A stretch of 64,000 bases of DNA from contig NZ_MUHF01000007.1 in assembly GCF_002217435.1 (NCBI RefSeq), positions 366,557 through 430,556 of the forward strand, read 5' to 3'. The translations under genes were made by a program, and so were the position numbers. The DNA comes from Flavobacterium reichenbachii. GTDB taxonomy: Bacteria > Bacteroidota > Bacteroidia > Flavobacteriales > Flavobacteriaceae. Below the pieces are notes generated by a model that saw only the letters and a list, made by a program, of their open reading frames with translations, was not told where the DNA came from and did no database searches. This document shows, in pieces, positions 43,566-51,226 of the stretch (within the stretch, counting starts at the first letter, position 1; every line of letters begins with the position of its first letter).

Positions 43566-44150
43566 TTACTGAATTCTACTTTGGTTTAGTTTTTTTACTT
43601 TTCTGCTGATCATTGTGAAAATTCCAACAAATAGAAGGAAAATGGAAATTTTCATTACTAGTTCAAGGAATATATTTGAGGGATAAATGCCTGAACTATG
43701 CATGGTCCAGGAACTTGGTAAATAATCTCTATGAAAAGACGTTAGAATAATTACCATTCTTTCGATTGATAGAATAAGTAGAAAACTAAAAATTAATCGC
43801 AGCAAAATATTTCTTCGGATTTTTTCCAATCGCAGCAACTGCGTTATAGAAAACCATAATAAGGGCTGAAGCCAAAAGCCGAACCAGTACGCTCCGAACA
43901 TTATTCGGAGAAGATAAGTCCTGCTTTCTTCATCGCTGCTGTTAAATTCAGCAAACGTTGCCGCAATCCAGACGATAATATAAATGATTCCGATAAGTGC
44001 AATAAAACGGTTGGACTGATCGTCAACCTCTTTTAGGAAAAGTTTTTTGGTAAAAATTGAAAGGATTAGTAATAGAATGGTAGTGAATCCATAGGCTGTT
44101 AAAAAATCTACAAGTAAAAATTCGAAATTAAAAAGTAATTTTTCAATCAT
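43566..44150 (-). CDS. Six-TM membrane protein of unknown function
   Basis: A 194-residue protein that is almost entirely membrane helices: about 10-30, 44-65, 84-104, 117-134 and 160-183, with a possible extra one near the N-terminus. There are no catalytic or binding motifs that I can name. It sits 10 bp downstream of trmL on the same strand and 25 bp upstream of the PH-like membrane gene, so these three may share a transcript. Confidence 0.7.
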   Translation of the reverse strand: MIEKLLFNFEFLLVDFLTAYGFTTILLLILSIFTKKLFLKEVDDQSNRFIALIGIIYIIVWIAATFAEFNSSDEESRTYLLRIMFGAYWFGFWLQPLLWFSITQLLRLEKIRRNILLRLIFSFLLILSIERMVIILTSFHRDYLPSSWTMHSSGIYPSNIFLELVMKISIFLLFVGIFTMISRKVKKLNQSRIQ

Positions 44151-44160
44151 TTTTCTAAAA

Positions 44161-44616
44161 TTAAAGTTTTAGCCCAATTTGTCTTTTAGCTTCTCCAACA
44201 ACAAATGCAACCGAATTTGCAATATTAAAACTGCGAATAAGCGGTGACATCGGAATTGTCAAATGATTGTCAAATCTTGCCAGAAACTCTTTGCTTAAAC
44301 CAACGCTTTCTTTTCCGAAAACGAGCCAGTCACCATCCTGAAATTCAGTTTCCAAATACGACTTCTCGGCGTGTGAACTCATTAAAAAAACACGCGACTG
44401 ATCCGGAATCTGCTTCATCCATTCGTCTGCATTTTGATATTCGGTTACATCAAGATGCACCCAATAATCTAAACCCGAACGTTTCAGGTTTTTATCGTTA
44501 ATCACAAATCCGAAAGGGTGAATTAAATGAAGCCGACTTTCGGTACCTACACACAAGCGCCCGATATTTCCGGTATTGTTTGGTATTTCTGGTTCTACAA
44601 GAACAACGTTTAGCAT
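44161..44616 (-). CDS. trmL: tRNA (cytidine(34)/uridine(34)-2'-O)-methyltransferase TrmL
   Basis: A 151-residue SPOUT methyltransferase that 2'-O-methylates the wobble base of tRNA-Leu isoacceptors using S-adenosylmethionine. Family motifs: VEPEIPNNTGNIGRLC (7-22), HPFGFVINDKNLKRSGLDYW (about 33-52), VFGKESVGLSKEFL (about 103-116), and the knot region LTIPMSPLIRSFNIANSVAFVVGEAKRQ (about 122-149). It is full-length for the short, single-domain TrmL type. Confidence 0.95.
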   Translation of the reverse strand: MLNVVLVEPEIPNNTGNIGRLCVGTESRLHLIHPFGFVINDKNLKRSGLDYWVHLDVTEYQNADEWMKQIPDQSRVFLMSSHAEKSYLETEFQDGDWLVFGKESVGLSKEFLARFDNHLTIPMSPLIRSFNIANSVAFVVGEAKRQIGLKL

Positions 44617-44643
44617 TATTGTTAATTTGTTTATGGGGTTAAT

Positions 44644-44675
44644 CGTTAATTTGAGAATTATCTAATTTTCAAATT
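44644..44675 (-). repeat. Short 8-bp-periodic array
   Basis: Four octamers in register: CGTTAATT, TGAGAATT, ATCTAATT, TTCAAATT. It has the same consensus as the 19.6-kb array, including the exact unit ATCTAATT. The last unit runs into the rluE stop codon. Confidence 0.65.
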
Positions 44676-45247
44676 GATATATCTAATTTAAAATCAGGAA
44701 CTTCGAGAACTTCTCCAGCTTTTAAGTTTTGCAAATATACATTTCCTACACGTACACGCACTAAACGAAGTGTCGGAAATCCAACAGCAGCGGTCATTTT
44801 GCGAACCTGACGAAATTTACCCTCGTTTACAGTAATAGACGCCCAGGAAGTCGGGCCATGACGCTCGTCTCTGATTTTTTTTGCTCTTAGACCAAAATCA
44901 GGAATTTCTGTAACAATAAAAGCTTTGCAGGGTTTGGTTTTATATTTCCCGCCGTCAAAACCAATTTCAACACCTTTCTGCAGTTCTTCGATCGCTTCTG
45001 GAGTAATTACCCCGTCAACTTGTACGTAATATTCTTTGTCAACTTTTTTACTTCTAATTTGTTCACTAACTTTTCCGTCGGTTGTCAGTAACAGCAATCC
45101 TTCAGAATCTTCATCGAGACGCCCGATGGCCATAGTGCCTTCAGGAAAATTATATAATTCTCCCAAAAGTTTTTTCTTTCTCTTTAATTCATATATGAAC
45201 TGGCTGAGATAGCCGTAAGGTTTAAAAAGAATAAAATGTTGATGCAT
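44669..45247 (-). CDS. rluE: 23S rRNA pseudouridine synthase, RluE/RsuA family
   Basis: A 192-residue pseudouridine synthase of the RsuA/RluB/E/F family without the N-terminal S4 domain, as in RluE, which modifies U2457 in 23S rRNA. Motifs: FKPYGYLSQF (motif I), the catalytic GRLDEDSEGLLLLTTDG (about 42-58, Asp 45 in RLDEDS), KEYYVQV, and TVNEGKFRQVRKMTAAVGFPTLRLVRVRVG (about 138-168). It precedes trmL on the minus strand, giving a pair of RNA-modification genes. Confidence 0.92.
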   Translation of the reverse strand: MHQHFILFKPYGYLSQFIYELKRKKKLLGELYNFPEGTMAIGRLDEDSEGLLLLTTDGKVSEQIRSKKVDKEYYVQVDGVITPEAIEELQKGVEIGFDGGKYKTKPCKAFIVTEIPDFGLRAKKIRDERHGPTSWASITVNEGKFRQVRKMTAAVGFPTLRLVRVRVGNVYLQNLKAGEVLEVPDFKLDISI

Positions 45248-45390
45248 TCTTTATTTGTTTTGATGCAAATATACTTTTGTTACACAGTATTAAAAAGTGC
45301 AATTGCCTAATTATCCAAAAGCTATGTTAAATGCCTTACTTTTTGGCTTAAGAATTCGTAATATTATATATACAATTAAAATATAAGGTC

Positions 45391-45765
45391 ATGGAAAATA
45401 ATAATTTAGGAACAAAGAAAATAAACGGCGCACAGAAAAATATAGAAGAATCTAAAGGAAAAAATGTTTCTCACGATTCAGAATCAAAAGAACCAAAATT
45501 AAATACAGAGGTTGTAACGGATACTGACGGAAATAAGGAAACAGTAAAAAGAGCACGAAACGAAAACGAGAAAATAGAAAAAGTTCCTTCCAAAACCATG
45601 AGCAGTAATGCAAATGCAAATCGTGGTGTTTCGACAGAAGAAGAAGCCGAAAAAACAGTTGAAAACAAAGATAGAAATTCTGATGTTACGGCCAATCGTT
45701 ATCCTAATTCGCATCCTGACAATCATAAAGACCGCGGTAATATGAAGTTAGACGAGGAAGATTAA
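45391..45765 (+). CDS. Intrinsically disordered hydrophilic protein
   Basis: A 124-residue protein with almost no hydrophobic stretches and very high Asn, Lys, Glu and Asp content, so it is predicted to be disordered. It contains KETVKRARNENEKIEKVPSK in the middle and ends KDRGNMKLDEED. No signal peptide or domain. Such proteins are often stress- or desiccation-related, but there is no specific evidence here. The initiation codon follows an AT-rich upstream region; the gene stands alone, followed by the repeat element at 45807. Confidence 0.65.
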   Translation: MENNNLGTKKINGAQKNIEESKGKNVSHDSESKEPKLNTEVVTDTDGNKETVKRARNENEKIEKVPSKTMSSNANANRGVSTEEEAEKTVENKDRNSDVTANRYPNSHPDNHKDRGNMKLDEED

Positions 45766-45806
45766 TGCCAATAATTCGTTCGGTATAATTATCAAAAAAA
45801 GTTAAT

Positions 45807-45946
45807 TTAACACATAGAAACATAGGATTTAAAATGTTTAGGAAAGATAATTTTAAAAAATCTTGATTTTTTACACATAGCTATGTTTGTTAAAACAAGT
45901 GAAACGCCTTTTATAAGTTTACAATATCTATGTTTCTATGTGTTGA
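45807..45946. mobile_element. 140-bp element bounded by inverted 19-bp repeats, no gene
   Basis: The left end TTAACACATAGAAACATAG (45807-45825) and right end CTATGTTTCTATGTGTTGA (45928-45946) are inverted, with 18 of 19 matching. An internal TACACATAGCTATG at 45872-45885 is a further half-site. Read on the minus strand, the right part shares CACATAG, CATAG, AAAAGGCRTTTCA and ACAAWCATAG, in order, with the left flank of the GxxExxY gene at 41349-41415. The rest of the 346-bp gap up to 46111 holds only AT-rich sequence. Confidence 0.65.
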
Positions 45947-46111
45947 AAATAATTACACAATACAAAAATTTTATCTTTTTTTAGATTAGATTATGGTAAA
46001 ATAACATTTGATTAGCATAAGAAGTTAATGTTATTGTAAACCTGTAATAAGAGCCGGCTTCTTGTTTAGTTCTTCGTAAATTAGAAGTATCAATTTTAAA
46101 ATTTAATTAAA

Positions 46112-46864
46112 ATGGCACTTTTAGAAAACAAAGTTGCTTTTGTATCTGGCGGAGGTTCTGGAATCGGACGCGCAGTTGCAGAACCTTACGCTCGAGAAGG
46201 AGCAAAAGTAGTAGTATCTGATATAAATGTAGAACACGGAGAGGCAACCGTACAAACAATAAAAGAAAGTGGTGGAGAAGCTTTTTTTGTAAAGGGAGAT
46301 TCATCGAGTGCAAGTGATAATAAACACATGGTTGAAGTGACAGTCTCTAAATACGGTCGTCTGGATATTGCCTGTAATAATGCAGGAATGGGCGGTCCGG
46401 CTAAACCAACCGGCGAATACGAGCCAGAGTCTTGGGATAAAGTTATAGCACTTAATTTGAGTGGTGTTTTTTATGCCTGCCGCTATCAATTAGAACAAAT
46501 GGAGAAAAATGGCGGTGGAAGTATTGTCAATATTGCCTCGATACACGGTCAAGTAGCGGCGCCAAACAGCGTGGCTTATACAGCGAGTAAACATGGAGTT
46601 GTAGGTTTGACAAAAAATATCGCAGTAGAATATGCACAAAAAAATATTAGATGCAATGCTGTGGGGCCTGGTTATATTGAAACAGCGCTTTTAAAAGATA
46701 ATCTGAACAAAGATATGATGACCGCCGTAGCGGCGAAATCTGCAATGAATCGTTTGGGAACTGCCGAAGAAATTGCAGAGTTGGTAGTTTTCTTAAATTC
46801 TGATAAATCATCTTTCACAACAGGAAGTTATATAATAGCTGATGGTGGTTATACTGCGGTATAA
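46112..46864 (+). CDS. SDR family NAD(P)-dependent oxidoreductase
   Basis: A 250-residue classical short-chain dehydrogenase/reductase. The cofactor motif is GGGSGIG (13-19), with Asp37 at the end of strand 2 (VVVSDIN), suggesting NAD(H) preference. NNAG is at 89-92 and the catalytic residues are Ser143, Tyr156 and Lys160 (YTASK). The C-terminal FTTGSYIIADGGYTAV is typical. It resembles glucose-1-dehydrogenase/3-oxoacyl reductase-like enzymes; the substrate is not determined. Monocistronic with a terminator 23 bp downstream. Confidence 0.93.
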   Translation: MALLENKVAFVSGGGSGIGRAVAEPYAREGAKVVVSDINVEHGEATVQTIKESGGEAFFVKGDSSSASDNKHMVEVTVSKYGRLDIACNNAGMGGPAKPTGEYEPESWDKVIALNLSGVFYACRYQLEQMEKNGGGSIVNIASIHGQVAAPNSVAYTASKHGVVGLTKNIAVEYAQKNIRCNAVGPGYIETALLKDNLNKDMMTAVAAKSAMNRLGTAEEIAELVVFLNSDKSSFTTGSYIIADGGYTAV

Positions 46865-46886
46865 TAAATTACGAAAAGCTTCGATT

Positions 46887-46923
46887 AAAAAAAGCAGTAA
46901 GCAAATGTTTACTGCTTTTTTTT
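46887..46923 (+). terminator. Terminator of the SDR gene
   Basis: AAAGCAGTAA / TTTACTGCTTT hairpin ending in eight or more T residues. The rest of the 302-bp gap to 47166 is AT-rich and contains only the promoter listed next. Confidence 0.88.
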
Positions 46924-47093
46924 GCATTTAAAAGAGTTATTTGTAGGAAATACGGGTGTTTACGAGGTGCTTTTGTGTAATGCTTGTTTTGAATTATGTC
47001 TTATATTATGGCTTTTTGTTTAGATTTATTTTAATGTAATGAATTTAATTTTGTGTTTTATTGAATTATATTAATAAATAAACAAACATTAAG

Positions 47094-47124
47094 TTTATAG
47101 TTTTATAATATTAGCTTAACTTTA
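47094..47124 (+). promoter_or_regulatory. Probable promoter of the exported nuclease-like gene
   Basis: TTTA (47094-47097), 19-nt spacer, -7-like TAACTTTA (47117-47124), 43 bp before the start codon. Confidence 0.5.
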
Positions 47125-47166
47125 AAGGCTATAAATTAGACTTCTAAAAACTCTATTCTAAAACGT

Positions 47167-50100
47167 ATGAAAAAAATTTACTTCTTACGCCATATTCTGG
47201 CTTTTTCATGTTTTTTTGGGTGCTTTTCTCAAGATATATTATCTCAGACCATGCCAGCAGTTCATAAACTGCCGTACACTCAAAATTTTGATACATTAGC
47301 GCCGACTGCCACAGCTTTTCCAAAAGGATTTCAAGGCTGGACAGCTTCTACGAGTCCAGGAGCTGCTTTTAACACCAACGCGACAGTTGGAGCTGATAGA
47401 CCTCTTATAGCAAGCAGTACTGCAGCCACCAGCAGTGGTAATTTTCATAATTATAATGGTAAAATCGGTTTCTTAAATGGTTCATCTTTAGATCTAACTA
47501 TCGCATTTGCTTTTTCTACCCTTAATAAAACTGGTATTCAACTTCAATACGATGCCATGACCATACGCAATCCTTATGGATTAGCGGGAAATCCTGTTTC
47601 TACACGTATTAACGAGATGGTATTACAATACCGTGTGGGAACAACTGCAGCATTTACTTTTATACCAGAAACGGTATACAAGAACACTGTCGATCAGCAG
47701 ATCACGGCTGTTACAACTCCGCAGAATTTGAAGAACATAAAAATTACACTTCCTGCAGAATGCGATAATCAGGCGGTGGTTCAAATACGATGGATTTCCA
47801 GACAAGAGTCGGGTGCAGGATCAAGACCTTCTTTTGCAATTGATAATTTAAAAGTTGGCGATGATAAAGCAGCTCCGGTTAACGAATCGGGCTATCCTAA
47901 AATTGCAGAAATTTTATCAGATGGATTTGACTTTTTTAGTAAAATAAATGAAGTTGGTACAACATACTTCGTTTTAACAGCTTCTGGCAGCGCACAGCCA
48001 ACAGCAGCACAAATAAAAGCAGGTTTAGACGCTTCGGGAGTTGCAGCTCTTCAGGCAGGTTCTGTAGATATTACCAATAAGTCATTAGAATATTCAAAAA
48101 TTTTGACAGGCTTAACAGCAAGTACATCGTACACAGTTTATTCTGTTTCTGAAGATTTTTTTGGAAACCTTCAAACCGCAGCAGATAAATTAGATGTCAC
48201 AACTGCAGCAACCCTTATTCCATCCATAAGAACAACAAGTACAGCTCTAAATTTTGGAAGCAGTGAACAAAATATTGATTCCTCAATTTTGAGTTATCAA
48301 ATCAACGGAAAAAATATAAACAGTCCGGTTAATTTGACTGCAAGTGCTAATTTCAGTGTTTCAAAAGATAATATTACTTTTCAGTCGACAGTGAGTTATA
48401 CGGCTGCCGAATTTGCTTCAAATGCTGTTCAAACAGTGTATGTACGTTTTAAACCAACTGCAACAGGAGTTTTTACCGGAACAATAACCCATGAAACTGC
48501 TGGGGCTTTGAGTAAAACAATTTCTGTGTATGGAATAGGGTCTAACCCTTATGTTCAGGATTTTGAAGATCCAAATGTTTTAACAAATAGCGGCTGGACA
48601 CAGTATAATCTTGCAGGAACGACAAACAAATGGACTCATACTACAGTAGTGCGAAATGTAAATACAGGAACTGGAGCCGTTTTAGTAAATGGATTCTCAG
48701 ATACCGGAGCAAGTAAAGACTGGCTGATTTCGCCAAAATTACGTTTAGATACATTTGATAAATTTGCTTTATTGTCATTCTATTCGCGTAAGTTTTATGG
48801 GGGACCAAGTTTAAAATTAATGGTTTCTACAAATTATGACGGAATAAGCAGTCCTGAAACTGCAACGTGGACAGCATTAGACGGAAAATTTCCAACCATA
48901 ACCGGAACTTATTTTCAATCAGCCTATATAAACTTAAGCGCATTTAAAACAGATCATACTTATCTGGCATGGGTTTATGAAACTGCATCGGGAGGTACTG
49001 ATAATGCTGCTGAATGGTCAATAGATGATATTGCGATTACTAATGAAGGCGGTTATGTAGATGCAAATCCTGTTTTGGATTTTGGTGCTGTTATTGCAAA
49101 TACAACTTCTGCAAGTCAGTCTTTTGTTCTTAAAGCAGATGGTTATGGAGATATTACACTTACAGCGCCTTTAGATTATCAGATTTCCTTAGACAATATT
49201 ACGTTTCAATCCAGTATAGTTGTTGATGCAGCAACGGCGGCGAATAAAACAATTTTCGTAAGATTTACACCATCATCAAAACAATTGGCAATAACGGGTA
49301 AATTGACCGTTTCTGGAACTTCATTAAACAAACAAATCGGATCATTAACAGGATCATCGCTTCCTAAAGCAGATACTTATGATGTGGTGAGCTACAACTT
49401 AGAATTTTTTGGGACCGCGGTAAAAGGTACAGATGGAGTTGAGTTTGGTCCTACAGATAATGTACTGCAAGTACAAAACGTTGCCAAGGTGATGAATAAA
49501 CTAGACGCAGATGTGTATGTTGTACAGGAAGTTTCTGATGATGCTTCTTTGAATGATTTAATTCAGCAAATAAGCATTAACGGAAAAACATTTGATAAAA
49601 CAATTTCTACATCATGGTCGTATTCGTTTCAGGCGCCAGATCCAAATTTCCCGCCTCAAAAATTGGTAGTTATTTACAATACTCAAACCACAACGGTTAA
49701 GAAAACCAGAGTAATGTTTAAAGAATTATACGATGAGGTTCGTGCCGGAACAAAAACATTACCAAATTATCCTGGTGGTAATGGCAGCAGCTTTTTCTCT
49801 TCTGGACGTTTACCATATTTAGTTACGGTAGAAACAAACCTTGGCGGTATTACAAAAGAAATTAATTTGATTGACCTGCATGCACGCGCCAACAGCGGCT
49901 CAGATATTTCGAGATATAATATGCGTAAATACGATGCACAAGTTCTTAAAGATAGTTTAGATGCGCATTATCCAGATGCTAACTTTATGATTTTAGGAGA
50001 TTTTAATGACGATGTAAAAACCTCTGTTATTGCAGGACAAGGATCGTCTTATGAAAGCATTGTTACAGATACAAATCGTTATAATGCTTTAACATTAGGA

Positions 50101-50583
50101 ATCAGCCAGGCTGGAGCATTCAGTTTTTTAAGTTCTGGAGGATTTTTAGATCATATTGTGATTTCTAATGAATTATCAGATCAATACATTCCAAATTCAA
50201 TTGCGGTATACGATCCTCGTAATGACATTCCGAGTTATACAACTACAACCTCAGATCACGGTCCGGTAATTGCCCGATTCGAATTAAAACAAGATGTATT
50301 GTCGACACCAGATTTTGGTAAAAGTAATTATTTTGTAAAAGCCTATCCAAACCCGGCATCTGATCAATTAAATTTTGCGGTAAAAACAAATGCCGGCAGA
50401 AATTTGAAAATCAGATTGTACGATATAAACGGACGCGCAGTCGGCAATCCGATACAGGTAAAAGACGAATCTGAAATCAATACAGCATCAATTTCGATAA
50501 ACAATTTAGCAGCAGGATTTTATATCTATACGGTAACCGAAAATAATAAGGTAATCTTCAAGGATAAGATCATTAAAAAGTAA
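47167..50583 (+). CDS. T9SS-exported endonuclease/exonuclease/phosphatase-fold protein with choice-of-anchor J domains
   Basis: A 1138-residue secreted protein. Signal peptide about 1-26. Two lectin-like choice-of-anchor J domains follow (about 35-230 with YTQNFDTLAPTATAFPKGFQGW, and about 460-640 with YVQDFEDPNVLTNSGWTQY), with FN3/Ig-like segments between and after. Then comes an EEP domain (about 737-1040: VVSYNLEFFG, VYVVQEVSDD, LIDLHARANS, LGDFNDDVKTS, TTSDHGPVIARF), with the metal-binding Glu/Asp/His residues in place. The C-terminus (about 1058-1138, AYPNPASDQLNF to FKDKIIKK) is a type A T9SS sorting domain. Likely an extracellular DNase or phosphoesterase. Confidence 0.9.
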   Translation: MKKIYFLRHILAFSCFFGCFSQDILSQTMPAVHKLPYTQNFDTLAPTATAFPKGFQGWTASTSPGAAFNTNATVGADRPLIASSTAATSSGNFHNYNGKIGFLNGSSLDLTIAFAFSTLNKTGIQLQYDAMTIRNPYGLAGNPVSTRINEMVLQYRVGTTAAFTFIPETVYKNTVDQQITAVTTPQNLKNIKITLPAECDNQAVVQIRWISRQESGAGSRPSFAIDNLKVGDDKAAPVNESGYPKIAEILSDGFDFFSKINEVGTTYFVLTASGSAQPTAAQIKAGLDASGVAALQAGSVDITNKSLEYSKILTGLTASTSYTVYSVSEDFFGNLQTAADKLDVTTAATLIPSIRTTSTALNFGSSEQNIDSSILSYQINGKNINSPVNLTASANFSVSKDNITFQSTVSYTAAEFASNAVQTVYVRFKPTATGVFTGTITHETAGALSKTISVYGIGSNPYVQDFEDPNVLTNSGWTQYNLAGTTNKWTHTTVVRNVNTGTGAVLVNGFSDTGASKDWLISPKLRLDTFDKFALLSFYSRKFYGGPSLKLMVSTNYDGISSPETATWTALDGKFPTITGTYFQSAYINLSAFKTDHTYLAWVYETASGGTDNAAEWSIDDIAITNEGGYVDANPVLDFGAVIANTTSASQSFVLKADGYGDITLTAPLDYQISLDNITFQSSIVVDAATAANKTIFVRFTPSSKQLAITGKLTVSGTSLNKQIGSLTGSSLPKADTYDVVSYNLEFFGTAVKGTDGVEFGPTDNVLQVQNVAKVMNKLDADVYVVQEVSDDASLNDLIQQISINGKTFDKTISTSWSYSFQAPDPNFPPQKLVVIYNTQTTTVKKTRVMFKELYDEVRAGTKTLPNYPGGNGSSFFSSGRLPYLVTVETNLGGITKEINLIDLHARANSGSDISRYNMRKYDAQVLKDSLDAHYPDANFMILGDFNDDVKTSVIAGQGSSYESIVTDTNRYNALTLGISQAGAFSFLSSGGFLDHIVISNELSDQYIPNSIAVYDPRNDIPSYTTTTSDHGPVIARFELKQDVLSTPDFGKSNYFVKAYPNPASDQLNFAVKTNAGRNLKIRLYDINGRAVGNPIQVKDESEINTASISINNLAAGFYIYTVTENNKVIFKDKIIKK

Positions 50584-50595
50584 AAAAATAAAAGC

Positions 50596-50626
50596 AAAAA
50601 AGCCGTTCATTTGAACGGCTTTTTTG
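50596..50626. terminator. Bidirectional terminator
   Basis: AAAAAGCCGTTCA / TGAACGGCTTTTT hairpin between the convergent exported nuclease-like gene and mepB gene. Confidence 0.9.
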
Positions 50627-50638
50627 CTAATCAGAATT

Positions 50639-51175
50639 TCAGTGAAGCTGTAATAATTTTTTAGCTTTATTTAAATCAACAGCATCTTGATTTGGTATGG
50701 AAAGAAAATATTCTAACTGCCACTTTTGCGTTTTTTCTGCCTGTTTATTCGTCGTTTCATCCCAAGGAGGATAAACTCTTGTGGCTCTTTTTCCTTCTTT
50801 GTTTGTTGTCGAGAAAACTCCTTTTGCCAGCAGTATTTCTTTAGGAAAAATAAATTGCCCGAAAAGATCATTTTTACGGACATTGACTAGGACAAAATCA
50901 ATGGCATCAGAAAAATCAAAAGGTTCAATTATGCCATCATTATTTCGTTTCCACAACGTTACAAACTGGCCCGTTTTGGTCGGAGTAATTTTTGCTGATC
51001 TGTAACAGATTTCTTTTTTGTTTAATGTAAAACGATACGCATCATATTCTTTACTTTCGGCTTCTGGCTGAGGTTGTGTACAATCAATATCACAAAAGTC
51101 AAAAATTAGATTCTTTGCAAGAATAAGATCAGAAGGTATTGATTCCTGATTGATCCAGTTATTTTGGGTAGTCAT
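50639..51175 (-). CDS. mepB: MepB family protein
   Basis: A 178-residue cytoplasmic protein of the MepB family, named from the Staphylococcus mepRAB locus, where its function is unknown. Family features: YDAYRFTLNKKEICYRSAKITPTKTGQFVTLWKRN (about 45-79), IEPFDFSDAIDFVLVNV, GQFIFPKEILLAKGVFS and a late ATRVYPPWDETTNKQAEKTQKWQLEYFL. The family adopts a fold seen in some restriction-like DNA-binding proteins, but no catalytic role is shown. There are no mepA/mepR neighbours here, and it is a single gene between terminators. Confidence 0.87.
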   Translation of the reverse strand: MTTQNNWINQESIPSDLILAKNLIFDFCDIDCTQPQPEAESKEYDAYRFTLNKKEICYRSAKITPTKTGQFVTLWKRNNDGIIEPFDFSDAIDFVLVNVRKNDLFGQFIFPKEILLAKGVFSTTNKEGKRATRVYPPWDETTNKQAEKTQKWQLEYFLSIPNQDAVDLNKAKKLLQLH

Positions 51176-51179
51176 TTTA

Positions 51180-51216
51180 TTGTAAGTTTAAAAAGAAATA
51201 TTTTTTAAACTTACAA
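51180..51216 (-). terminator. Terminator of the second ECF sigma operon
   Basis: TTGTAAGTTTAAAAA / TTTTTAAACTTACAA stem, just past the stop of the 741-residue gene. Confidence 0.75.
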
Positions 51217-51226
51217 TAAACAACTT

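Noticed and set aside
50639..51175. A mepRAB-type drug-efflux locus at mepB
   Set aside because: No MATE transporter or MarR-type regulator is adjacent.
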